Shown piece after piece: positions 37,256 through 45,186 of a stretch of 64,000 nucleotides of DNA (position 1 is the stretch's first letter; the number at the start of each line of letters is the position of its first letter). A program made the position numbers and the translations under genes. This stretch comes from Pelobium manganitolerans. GTDB taxonomy: Bacteria; Bacteroidota; Bacteroidia; Sphingobacteriales; Sphingobacteriaceae. Where the stretch lies: contig NZ_MBTA01000001.1 in NCBI RefSeq assembly GCF_003609575.1, positions 455,561 to 519,560 of the forward strand. Direction: 5' to 3'. The notes below the pieces were generated by a model that worked only from the letters and a program-made list of their open reading frames with translations, searched no databases and had not been told where the DNA came from.

Positions 37256-39178
37256 TTAGGCCTCCACTGCAACTTTTTGGTCTAGCGCTTCATATATCGA
37301 ATTATTGCTGATAAAATCTGGAACCAGTTTCTTCATCAAACGCACTACATCCTTGTCTTGGTAGCGACAAGCTGTAGCCATTAGATTTTTAACCTGCTCG
37401 CTCACGTGCGCATAATCGTAAACCATTACCTTGGCCACCATAATTTTGTGATGATGCGTAGGCAATGTATTTTCTAAATCGTTCAACAGCTCTTCGTATA
37501 GCTTTTCGCCCGGACGCAAACCTGTAAATTCTATTTTGATATCTTGATTAGGGATGAATCCCGATAAGCGGATCATCTTTTTGGCCAGTTCCACAATTTT
37601 TACAGATTTGCCCATATCAAAGATGAAAATCTCGCCACCATTGCCTAAAGTACCCGCCTCTAATACTAGCCTACAAGCTTCGGGAATGGTCATAAAGTAA
37701 CGCGTAATATCCGGATGCGTAACGGTAACCGGTCCTCCTTTTTGGATCTGCGCTTTAAACCTCGGGATTACCGAGCCGTTAGAACCCAACACATTTCCGA
37801 AACGGGTAGTAATAAACTTGGTTTTTAAAACTGCACCGTTAACAGCAAGCGTATTGTGCTTTTCAATCTGGTTAGCGTAAGATTGCACATACATTTCGGC
37901 AATGCGTTTAGATGCGCCCATCACATTTGTGGGCCTTACGGCTTTATCGGTGGAAACCATGACAAATTTCTCTACCTGATGTTTTACGGCTAAATCGGCC
38001 AGTATTTTGGTGCCTCCCACGTTGGTACATATTGCTTCTGAAGGGTTGTTCTCCATCATGGGTACATGCTTGTAGGCCGCGGCGTGGTAAACAAAATGAG
38101 GCTTAAAGGTTTCGAACAAAGATTCCATGCGCTCGGGATTCCGTACGTCGCCAATAAAAGCAATAAAATTATGGAACAGGTTATTGTCTTGCAGCTCTAG
38201 CTGGATTTCGTGCAGAGCACTTTCGGCAATATCATTTAAGATAATCAGCTGAGGCTCAAATTTGGTGAGTTGGCGCACAATTTCGCTCCCGATAGAGCCT
38301 GCCGCGCCACTTACCAATATCCGCTTTCCTTTTAGCTCGCGCACCAGCACATCATCTCCCAAATCAATGGTATCGCGTTCAAGCAAATCTTCAATTTTTA
38401 TGTTTTTGATCTGGTTAACTTTAAAAGCACCGTTTACCCAAGTTTTAATAGGCGGTACATTCAGCACTTTAACGTTATTGTCCAAGCATAAATCCACAAT
38501 CCGGTTTTTTTCTTCGGTACTGATGCTGTTTGGCGTTAAAATCAAATCATCAATTTTCTCTACCTTTATGAGGTTCGCCAGCTCATCAGTATGGTAAATT
38601 TTGATGTTATCCACCACTTTATCTTTCTTCCGCGGGTCTTTATCAACAAAAGCTACCACGCTCATGTTTACGCTAGGGTCGGTATCTAAGCTCCGTTTAG
38701 TCGCTACGCCGGTTTCGCCCACTCCGTAAATAATAGCACGTCTTTTGTCAAGCTTTAGGTTTTTGATGTACATAAAAAAGTACTTGACCAATACGCGGTA
38801 GGTAATTAGTAAAACAAAGCTACAGAGGCCCGTGATCACGATAATCACGTTAGAGATAACAGGTTCGTGGTTGAAAGAAAGCAGGATAAGGTTACAAAAA
38901 ATAAAAAAAGCGTTGCTTACCGAAATGCTGAATAGGATGCGAAAGGAGTCTTGCGCACTGGTATAGCGGACGATGCCCGCATAGGTTTTTACATTGAAAA
39001 AAACGATGGTATTGATGGCCAAAAAAATCAAGATATTACGCGCCAGCTCGTTAATATCAATATGAGAAATGTCGAAATTGTATTTTAAGAAATAACCCAG
39101 TACCAAGGCAAAGCCACAGAAGAGCAAGTCGAGGCAGAAAATGAGCCATCTAGGAACGATGTTAATCTTCCTGAACAT
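37256..39178 (-). CDS. WbpM/CapD-type nucleoside-diphosphate-sugar 4,6-dehydratase (membrane bound)
   Basis: A 640-residue two-part enzyme: four or so membrane helices (about 10-120), a nucleotide-binding intermediate domain, then a SDR domain from about 270 with VSGAAGSIGSEIVRQL for NAD. The catalytic region VSTDKAVRPTNVMGASKR has Met where most SDRs have Tyr, as in WbpM. It should convert UDP-GlcNAc to UDP-4-keto-6-deoxy-GlcNAc. The ATG at 39178 (MFRKINIVPRW) is preferred over one 99 bases upstream, because a TATATTTG promoter box lies between. The product is the substrate for the WbpV-like reductase at 43.0-43.9 kb. Confidence 0.9.
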   Translation of the reverse strand: MFRKINIVPRWLIFCLDLLFCGFALVLGYFLKYNFDISHIDINELARNILIFLAINTIVFFNVKTYAGIVRYTSAQDSFRILFSISVSNAFFIFCNLILLSFNHEPVISNVIIVITGLCSFVLLITYRVLVKYFFMYIKNLKLDKRRAIIYGVGETGVATKRSLDTDPSVNMSVVAFVDKDPRKKDKVVDNIKIYHTDELANLIKVEKIDDLILTPNSISTEEKNRIVDLCLDNNVKVLNVPPIKTWVNGAFKVNQIKNIKIEDLLERDTIDLGDDVLVRELKGKRILVSGAAGSIGSEIVRQLTKFEPQLIILNDIAESALHEIQLELQDNNLFHNFIAFIGDVRNPERMESLFETFKPHFVYHAAAYKHVPMMENNPSEAICTNVGGTKILADLAVKHQVEKFVMVSTDKAVRPTNVMGASKRIAEMYVQSYANQIEKHNTLAVNGAVLKTKFITTRFGNVLGSNGSVIPRFKAQIQKGGPVTVTHPDITRYFMTIPEACRLVLEAGTLGNGGEIFIFDMGKSVKIVELAKKMIRLSGFIPNQDIKIEFTGLRPGEKLYEELLNDLENTLPTHHHKIMVAKVMVYDYAHVSEQVKNLMATACRYQDKDVVRLMKKLVPDFISNNSIYEALDQKVAVEA

Positions 39179-39197
39179 AGTGTAATTTTTAGATTTA

Positions 39198-39205
39198 CAA
39201 ATATA
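39198..39205 (-). promoter_or_regulatory. TAnnTTTG box for the wbpM-like gene
   Basis: TATATTTG on the minus strand, 20 bases upstream of the ATG at 39178, matches the -7 consensus. No TTG at usual spacing is clear. It suggests that the wbpM-wzi-glycosyltransferase end is transcribed separately from the rest of the locus. Confidence 0.45.
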
Positions 39206-39249
39206 AGATATAGTTTGGCTCTTGAGGATTTTTTTAGCGAAGTAAGGAC

Positions 39250-39650
39250 TTGGTCGGGAGTAAAGAATAAGGAGCAAGGAGCAAAGATGGGAGACGTGAG
39301 ATTTGAGACGCCTTTACCATCACAATTGACCTTTTTCTCTCAGTGGCTTTGTGCCTGAACTTGAAAGGAACAAGGAATAAGGAGCAAAGAATAAAGATAT
39401 GAGACGTTAGAGTTGAGATATGAGAAAATCATTATCTTCTAACAATTAGCACTTTCCTCTCTGTGCCTTTGTGTCTTTGTGGCTGAACTTGAAAGGAACA
39501 AGGAATAAGGAGCAAAGAATAAAGATATGAGACGTGAGATATGAGAAAATCATTATCTTCTAACAATTAGCACTTTCCTCTCTGTGCCTTTGTGTCTTTG
39601 TGGCTGAACTTGAAAAGAACAACGGATAAAGAGCAAAGAAAGGACAGCGC
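39250..39650 (+). repeat. Tandem array of ~120-128-bp units (ATAAGGAGCAAAGAATAAAG family)
   Basis: The gap between the wbpM-like gene and the MNT gene holds about 2.5 units. The phrase TGAACTTGAAAGGAAC begins at 39356 and 39484, and a one-base variant at 39604, giving periods of 128 and 120; the 8-base difference lies in the GAGACGTTAGAGTTGAGA segment. Each unit ends in CTCTCTGTGCCTTTGTGTCT. A degenerate copy leads at 39260-39355. No gene is seen. The same family occurs inverted at 42757-43030. Confidence 0.85.
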
Positions 39651-39697
39651 GGGTACTCCTTTATCCAAAAAACGCTTCAATAGTTGATAGTTTTCGC

Positions 39698-40003
39698 TTA
39701 AGCTTGTTGATAAAGCAATTGCCCTAGGCGTTCAATATGTTCCAATATATCCGGATTATGGAGATGATGCTTAACGTTCAAATCGATTTTATAGGGCAAC
39801 ATCAAATCTTCCAGCTCGTTCTCGATTTTAAAAAGCAAGGTTAAATCTATGGCTTCGCCAACTAAAAGGAGATCAATATCAGAACCGTTGCGATAATTTC
39901 CTTTTGCGCGGGAACCGTACAATATAGCTTGCTGGACCTCTCTATAATTAACAAAAACGCCAATGATGGCCCTCAAGCTTTCTTCTTTGATGCCGTATCT
40001 CAT
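39698..40003 (-). CDS. MNT-type nucleotidyltransferase-domain protein
   Basis: A 101-residue minimal nucleotidyltransferase. The catalytic signature GSRAKGNYRNGSDIDLLLVG holds GS-x10-D-x-D, so the fold and metal aspartates look intact. Such proteins pair with HEPN proteins as toxin-antitoxin modules, where the MNT partner AMPylates the HEPN toxin. Its ATG overlaps by 4 bases the stop of the HEPN-like gene at 40000-40461, which is damaged at its 5' end. A second pair is at 62.5-63.2 kb. Whether this copy still works without an intact partner is unknown. Confidence 0.82.
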   Translation of the reverse strand: MRYGIKEESLRAIIGVFVNYREVQQAILYGSRAKGNYRNGSDIDLLLVGEAIDLTLLFKIENELEDLMLPYKIDLNVKHHLHNPDILEHIERLGQLLYQQA

Positions 40004-40461
40004 TTTTCCGTTCTGAGAAATAGATCCATGCGTTCCTTGAAAAGAAGAAACTGTGGCATATATTGGTTTATTATTTTAAAGAAAATTTCATCGGCAGTTT
40101 GCTCGTTATAGGTGTGCGAAGCCCTGTTTCTGCTATTAATCATGTCCATCCACAACTCTCCATCTGCAATCAGCTCTGCCGAAAAAGCCTCTTTTGTAGC
40201 ATCTTTAGATCCATACAACTTAACGGCGCCCCTAAACTCTAAAAAATCTTTCATCACTTTCCACGCCAGTTCGTGCGTATACTCGAAACGCTGTATGCCC
40301 CCCTCTTTTATAATATCATCCAAAAAACCATCTTTGTTGATTTCCCCGTTTTCATCCATAGGAAAATCAGATTCTATTTTAAGGGACGCTTCCTCCAGCT
40401 TTTTAAGCGCTTTTTATAACTGCTATAACGTTGTTGCCAACGAAATATCTTCTTGTGTCAT
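40000..40461 (-). pseudogene. HEPN/HI0074-family nucleotidyltransferase-substrate-binding protein, 5' end frameshifted
   Basis: The intact part (119 residues from the ATG at 40359) shows RFEYTHELAWKVMKDFLEF and the HEPN motif NSRNRASHTY (R-x4-H). The natural start is probably the ATG at 40461 (MTQEDIS), but in that frame TAG and TAA stops follow at 40425-40423 and 40416-40414. Shifting by one base restores WQQRYSSYKK, and a second shift in the A5 run restores KALKKLEEASLKIE, joining the intact frame. Two compensating indels therefore break the N terminus. A shortened protein from 40359 could still be made. Sequencing error is possible, but it would need two mistakes 40 bases apart. Confidence 0.72.
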
Positions 40462-40499
40462 TGCTGAATGAATTCTAGACCCTAAAATAGGTACAATTT

Positions 40500-40555
40500 A
40501 GGAGAATAAGGAGCAAGGAGTAAAGATATTATAATGGAGATGTGAGATTTGACCC
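40500..40555 (+). repeat. Partial copy of the AAGGAGCAAGGAGTAAAG dispersed repeat
   Basis: The sequence AGAATAAGGAGCAAGGAGTA, then AATGGAGATGTGAGATTTGA, matches the 5' half of the 39.3-kb array unit. It sits just upstream of the broken HEPN gene and next to the hairpin at 40560. Confidence 0.65.
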
Positions 40556-40559
40556 TGCT

Positions 40560-40605
40560 AGACTTACGATTTTTCTAGACAACGTTTCAGAAAAATCGTA
40601 AGTCT
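40560..40605 (-). terminator. Perfect 17-bp hairpin downstream of the wbpL-like gene
   Basis: AGACTTACGATTTTTCT (40560-40576) pairs exactly with 40589-40605 around a 12-base loop. It lies 34 bases after the stop of the WecA-like gene on the minus strand, placed to end its transcript. No T run follows, so it may be a dispersed palindrome; its arm shares AGACTTACGA with the hairpin at 3435. Confidence 0.55.
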
Positions 40606-40639
40606 GCCTGTCTTTGCGGTCCTTCAAAACTCACTCCCT

Positions 40640-41620
40640 TTAGTAAACCTTAAAAAGCCGGTTCTTTCCCTCCCAAATCAATCTGATACCCGCGTAAGCT
40701 AAAATTAGCATAACAAAAAAAGTGTAAGCCAACTCATCTGCTGCGTAAATCAAGCATACGTTTAATACAATTTGTGCCGTTGCATAAATGGCAGAGATGA
40801 ATACGTGTGGCCATTTACGCTCATTAGCCAGGTACTGATAAAAATGCGAGCGGTGGGCATCAAATATATTTTCTCTCCTAAATATGCGGCAAATGATGGT
40901 GGCCACAGCATCTAAGCCATATATGCCTAAAAGCAAAATCCATTTTAGGTTTTCGGTAGCAACAATCAGTTTCAATATTAAAAAGCTCAATATCAAAGCC
41001 ATAGCTATACTGCCCACATCGCCGGCAAAAGCTTTAGCGCGCTTGCGCAGATTAAAAAATCCAAAAACTGCTAAAGCAGCAAGCAAAAAGCAGAAGATAT
41101 CCTCGTTTAATAGCTGCACGCTTTGCCGGATTTGGATAAGCCAAATGCTAGCAATTGCCACCGCCGAATATAAAACCGTAATGCCATTGATGCCGTCCAT
41201 AAAGTTATAGGCGTTAATGATACCGATGATGACGATGAGGGCAGGGATTAAGAGGAGCAAGGAAAAAGGAGTAAGGAATAAAGATGTATCGGTGGACAAA
41301 TAAACCTGATAAAGAATTGCTAAAACAGCGACAAGGTGTACAGCAATGCGAAGTTTATTGTTTAAGGTTAAAACATCGTCCAGAAAGCTGATGGCAGCGA
41401 TAGCAAAGACGCCGAATGCTAAATATATCAAACCGGGCTCAAAAGCGGCCACTCCGATTATCAGCGCAAGCGGAAACAGGATACCGCCCCCGCGCAGGGT
41501 AATTTGGCTATGGGAACTTCGCTGGTTGGGCTTATCTATGATGTTAAACCGGTCCGCTATACGGAAATATATGATTTCTAAAATAAAGAAACAGAAGACT
41601 GCGGTAAAGAATAGGAGCAT
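40640..41620 (-). CDS. WecA/WbpL-like undecaprenyl-phosphate glycosyl-1-phosphate transferase
   Basis: A 326-residue membrane enzyme with about ten helices that starts polymer synthesis by moving a HexNAc-1-phosphate from a UDP-sugar to undecaprenyl phosphate. It has RSSHSQITLRGGGILFPL after helix 1, NAYNFMDGINGITVLYSAVA (the DG/DD metal region) and FAGDVGSIAMALIL. By position between a WbpV-like and a WbpM-like gene it resembles WbpL, which uses UDP-QuiNAc or UDP-FucNAc. The segment coding DTSLFLTPFSLLLLIP (41235-41300) copies dispersed-repeat DNA and looks like an insertion in a loop or helix. The start at 41620 fits the first helix. Confidence 0.88.
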   Translation of the reverse strand: MLLFFTAVFCFFILEIIYFRIADRFNIIDKPNQRSSHSQITLRGGGILFPLALIIGVAAFEPGLIYLAFGVFAIAAISFLDDVLTLNNKLRIAVHLVAVLAILYQVYLSTDTSLFLTPFSLLLLIPALIVIIGIINAYNFMDGINGITVLYSAVAIASIWLIQIRQSVQLLNEDIFCFLLAALAVFGFFNLRKRAKAFAGDVGSIAMALILSFLILKLIVATENLKWILLLGIYGLDAVATIICRIFRRENIFDAHRSHFYQYLANERKWPHVFISAIYATAQIVLNVCLIYAADELAYTFFVMLILAYAGIRLIWEGKNRLFKVY

Positions 41621-41630
41621 TAGGGTTTAG

Positions 41631-41755
41631 ATGTTGGATGTTCGGAATAATGGGATGGAAGATTGGACTAATGGTATGATGGAATGGAGCATTGTTGAAA
41701 TATGAGGATATATAGATGTTTAGACGTTATATTGAAAGCTTTACTTATCGATGCC
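41631..41755. repeat. Low-complexity GATGGAAT-rich spacer
   Basis: The gap upstream of the WecA-like gene reads ATGGAAGATTGGACTAATGG and similar short purine-rich iterations (GGATG, TGGAATGG). It resembles the family of degenerate intergenic repeats in this genome, and no promoter motif is clear. Confidence 0.4.
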
Positions 41756-42595
41756 TCACAAATTCAAAAATTTTTTACCTCTTTCGGTAAGCCGATATTT
41801 TTGTAGCCTGCTGTTAGGTTTATCGGGCATGGTTTGCATAATTAGGCCCATTTGCAAGGCCGGGTGGATGTAGTTCTCTCTAAAGGTTTGGCGGTGCTTA
41901 ATGCCTAATCTTGAGCGCATTTCACCGGCCGAAAGTGCGTCTGCCTTTAAAAGATTCAATAGTTGAGCGACTGGGTCGGTGACTGGGTCGGTGAGTGGGT
42001 CGATGTAAGATAAATAATGCTTTGAAATAGGCACTATCACGTCAAAAACGGTGATTTTAGAAAAGTCGAACTTGGCGGCGCCGTTCCCATTTTCTTGCAA
42101 CGTCTCCTTCACGCGCGTTACCCCTCTACTGAAACGGTTTACATAGCCCAGTACTTTCATCGCTTCTGCGATAACCGGGTTGCGATAATCATTCACATTA
42201 GGAAAATTCTCTGGCCGGGGATTGCCGTATAAGCCTCCGGCATTCATTATTTCTATACGATTGCTAAATTCATAAAAACGGATCGGTGTATTAGACTCGT
42301 AATCGCGATGCATAACCGCATTCATCATCAATTCTCTAATAGCCCACTGCGCATAATTTTTCGCGCTTTCTTCCCGTAAAATGCTAATAGGTACAGGTTG
42401 CTTTTTGATGACTGCCGTTTCTATAAAAGTATCAGACCAATCAGTCTATTTTCCCAATTAATATCATGATAACTATATCTAAAAAATCCGGTATCCGTTT
42501 CTTTTATCAATTTATTGGAGTGTTCAAATAGCTGATCCATATCCGTTTTATTTAAGCGAATATATAAAAAGCACTTAAGCAGTGCAATTTTTCAC
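41756..42595 (-). pseudogene. Remnant of a COG2865-type ATP-binding/winged-helix regulator
   Basis: The C-terminal 190 or so residues are open (from about 42331): ELMMNAVMHRDYESNTPIRF (histidine-kinase-like ATPase part), NAGGLYGNPRPENF, then a wHTH tail. In the same frame the coding extends to SDTFIETAVIKKQPVPIS near 42440, then one base is missing at about 42443. The previous frame resumes with GFFRYSYHDINWENR and LNKTDMDQLFEHSNKL up to a TGA near 42593. The N-terminal AlbA/Schlafen-like domain expected in this family is absent. Three 12-base units at 41969-42004 encode TDPV-like repeats. The gene is truncated and frameshifted. Confidence 0.75.
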
Positions 42596-42756
42596 AATAT
42601 TTGCACTGTCTAAAAGCATGAAAAGAAGTGGCTTCCGTCGGTCTCAAACTCATTTCTCAAGAAAGAGGGGAGTAATGAGCAGTCATTAGGAAGTCGCGCT
42701 GGTAATAATTTTGAAGGAGCGAGTTTTGAAGGAACGAACGGCCGTCTCGCGTGAAG

Positions 42757-43030
42757 TCTCACGTCTCATATCTTTTGTTCCTTGCTCCTTATTCCTTACT
42801 CAACTAAACCGCTACAAAGACCCAAAGGCACGAAGAGTAAAAATCAATTGTGAATAGGATAGGCAGTGCTTTCTCAAATCTCACGTCTCATATCTTTACT
42901 CTTTGCTCCTTACTCCTTGCTCTATCAAACAGCCACAAAGACACAGAGGCACGAAGAAAAGGGTCAATTGTGAAATAGGCAATGGCTTTCTCAAATCTAA
43001 TGTCTCACATCTTTACTCTTTGTTCTTTAC
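42757..43030 (-). repeat. Tandem array of ~120-bp units, inverted copy of the 39.3-kb family
   Basis: Units begin with TCTCACGTCTCATATCTTT at 42757 and 42879, and a degenerate TCTAATGTCTCACATCTTT at 42996 (periods 122 and 117). Each includes CTTTGCTCCTTACTCCTTG and CAGCCACAAAGACACAGAGG, the reverse complement of the 39.3-kb units. Bases 42596-42756 hold no gene that I can see. Confidence 0.85.
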
Positions 43031-43033
43031 TGC

Positions 43034-43927
43034 TTAACTCTCCTCAAAAGACCTTATCGTTCTCCTCAAGCCATCTCGCGCGGTGATTGGCAAATCTTTT
43101 CCCAGCGCTTCTTTAATTTTTTGGTTGCTTACGCAATAGTTCTCGGTTAGCTTTTGAAGTTTTTCTGAATTGAGCGGAAGCTTGAGGTAATCGCCTGCTT
43201 TAGCGAGGGTATTGATAAGCGGGGCGGGAATGTTCCACAGCCTCGGTTTCTGTTGTAGGGTCTCGGCAATAAGCATAACCAGCTCGGTAGTGGATAAAGA
43301 ATCATCATCTGCGATGTTATAGGTACCGCTAGGGATATCTTGCTCTAACAACTCTTTAATCACAAAACACAAGTTTTCTACACTTAAAAAAGAGCGACGG
43401 TTGTCAAATGCGGCTAAAGGATAAGGTATGCCTTTTTTAACCAACTGGTAAAGCAGGTTAAGGTTGCCTTTGTTGCCAGGCCCGTGGATCATGCAGGGGC
43501 GCAGAATGTAATATTTTTTGCCCTCGGACAGATGTTGAGCCTGTATATACTCCTCGGCCATCCGCTTAGATTTGCCGTAGTGGGTTTGCGGGTTAGGCTT
43601 TTCATCTTCTGTTAAAGTCCCCGATACACCATCGGCCACTGCCTTTACCGAGCTTATGAAAATAAATTTTGTAGCGTCCGATTTCAGAAAAGCATCATAT
43701 AGCTGTTTGGTAAGCTCAAAATTGGCTTGGTAATAATCCTCCGGTTGCGATACGTTTTTTAAATCATGTGCTTTACCGGCTAAATGAACGATAGCCTCTG
43801 TGTGCGCCAGTTGTATCTTTTGGTTGGGTTGATAACGTAGCGATAATGTTTGGATATCAAATCCCTTTAGATAGTTGGAGAGGTTGGTTCCGGCGAAGCC
43901 GGAGGAGCCGGTGAGGGTAATATTCAT
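43034..43927 (-). CDS. NAD-dependent epimerase/reductase, WbpV-like
   Basis: A 297-residue extended SDR. NITLTGSSGFAGTNLSNYL is the N-terminal NAD(P) loop and THYGKSKRMAEEYI contains the catalytic Tyr-x3-Lys; FISSVKAVADG supplies the Ser. The likely role is reduction of UDP-4-keto-6-deoxy-GlcNAc, made by the WbpM-like enzyme, to UDP-QuiNAc (or the FucNAc isomer). The inference comes from the wbpV-wbpL-wbpM gene order known from Pseudomonas aeruginosa. The ATG at 43927 is chosen because it overlaps the upstream stop by one base (TAATG); an earlier start would run 156 bases into that gene. Confidence 0.82.
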   Translation of the reverse strand: MNITLTGSSGFAGTNLSNYLKGFDIQTLSLRYQPNQKIQLAHTEAIVHLAGKAHDLKNVSQPEDYYQANFELTKQLYDAFLKSDATKFIFISSVKAVADGVSGTLTEDEKPNPQTHYGKSKRMAEEYIQAQHLSEGKKYYILRPCMIHGPGNKGNLNLLYQLVKKGIPYPLAAFDNRRSFLSVENLCFVIKELLEQDIPSGTYNIADDDSLSTTELVMLIAETLQQKPRLWNIPAPLINTLAKAGDYLKLPLNSEKLQKLTENYCVSNQKIKEALGKDLPITARDGLRRTIRSFEES

Positions 43928-45186
43928 TATTTTAAAAGCTGTTGAATCAACTGGACATACTTGAAAGTGACCTTTTCTTTTGAATATTCTTTTTGGATAT
44001 ACTCGTAGCCCTCTAAGCCCATCAATCTTAAGCTTTCTTTCTCTACTAAAAGCTTTTCCATTAAACTTCCCAATGCTTCGCATTTCTCATCTAACGAATT
44101 TTCTGTAATTAAATGAGCACATGCTAAGGGCTGCAAGAAATTATAAATTGGCGTACAATTTCCAGATGATACCAACAATGGTTTAGCACAGGCCATGATA
44201 GTATAAACTTTTGATGGAAAACCTTGACCGTCCATTTTGGGAGACATGAAAATAAAATGTAAATCAGCGTAAGCAATCAAAGAAGGCATCTTATTTCTTT
44301 GTTGATAAGGAACAACGTGGATGTTTGCCAAATCATGCAGCTTTACTTGCTCCTGCAAATATGTTTTCATAACACCTTCACCTATAACCCAGAACTCCAC
44401 CTTTTTATCCTTAAATCGCTTCGCCAAATATAATAGCGGTTCCCAATCTTGTGCATGACCAATATTACCGGCATACATCAACTTTAAAACATCAGGCTTT
44501 GGAGGAAAATTTTCGTCAAAAAACTCTTTCTCAATTATGACTGGAGAATAAATTTTGGTATCAACAAAATTCGGAATTAGATGAAGTTTACGTCTATCTT
44601 CAAACCTGTTTACTATAGTCGAATAAAAAACCTTATCAATAGTAGTCACTGCATCCGAATGGTTATACACAAACCGCTCTAAATGCTCTAGGAGTTTGAT
44701 TGCTGGCTTAAAGGTCAGTTTTCCTTGGTTAGTTAAAAAATCAGGATAAATTTCCTGAACGTTGTAAATAACCTTCGCACCCTTTAAGCGTCCAACAGCT
44801 ATATTAATAAAACCAATTGTTAAAGGCGGTGAAGGGGAGATGATCAAACTAACCCTGCTCATCGACAGTCCTAGAAAAAAGGAGAGAATGTGCCAATAAA
44901 CAAACCCAACCATCCTCAACATAGCGCTTTTAAATTTTTTTTGAGGGACATGTATCACGTTGATTCCGTTGTAATCGCTCAAATAAAAAAAACCAAAAAA
45001 TTTTGGTCGGAGTGGCTGCTTTTCTATCTCGGATTCGACGCGATTATAGTGGGGAGTTGTTGTAAGAACAACCACCTCAAAACCCTCTTCTTTAAAGCGC
45101 AACGCTAAGTCATTGTAAAGGTAAGCGGTAGAAACCCCATCCGGACTAAATGCAATACTATGAATTAAGATTTTCTTTTTCTCCAT
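43927..45186 (-). CDS. Glycosyltransferase family 4, WbuB-like
   Basis: A 419-residue GT-B enzyme: KKILIHSIAFSPDGVSTAYL at the N terminus, ISPSPPLTIGFINIAVGRLK, KVIYNVQEIYPDF, and the C-terminal MYAGNIGHAQDWEPLL and GFPSKVYTIMACAKPLLV. This is the WbuB group, which commonly follows the CapE-CapF-CapG genes and is proposed to transfer L-FucNAc. It starts directly after capG (one base before its stop) and overlaps the WbpV-like gene by one base. If the amidotransferase genes act before transfer, its donor would be UDP-L-FucNAm. Confidence 0.86.
   Translation of the reverse strand: MEKKKILIHSIAFSPDGVSTAYLYNDLALRFKEEGFEVVVLTTTPHYNRVESEIEKQPLRPKFFGFFYLSDYNGINVIHVPQKKFKSAMLRMVGFVYWHILSFFLGLSMSRVSLIISPSPPLTIGFINIAVGRLKGAKVIYNVQEIYPDFLTNQGKLTFKPAIKLLEHLERFVYNHSDAVTTIDKVFYSTIVNRFEDRRKLHLIPNFVDTKIYSPVIIEKEFFDENFPPKPDVLKLMYAGNIGHAQDWEPLLYLAKRFKDKKVEFWVIGEGVMKTYLQEQVKLHDLANIHVVPYQQRNKMPSLIAYADLHFIFMSPKMDGQGFPSKVYTIMACAKPLLVSSGNCTPIYNFLQPLACAHLITENSLDEKCEALGSLMEKLLVEKESLRLMGLEGYEYIQKEYSKEKVTFKYVQLIQQLLK

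Noticed and set aside
39250..39650. Regular repeat spacing that might suggest a CRISPR array
   Set aside because: The units are about 120-128 bases and nearly identical throughout, with no short repeat/unique spacer alternation, and no cas gene is nearby.
43928..44083. Longer N terminus for the WbpV-like reductase
   Set aside because: The extra 52 residues overlap the coding region of the WbuB-like gene, and the family NAD loop begins right after the ATG at 43927.
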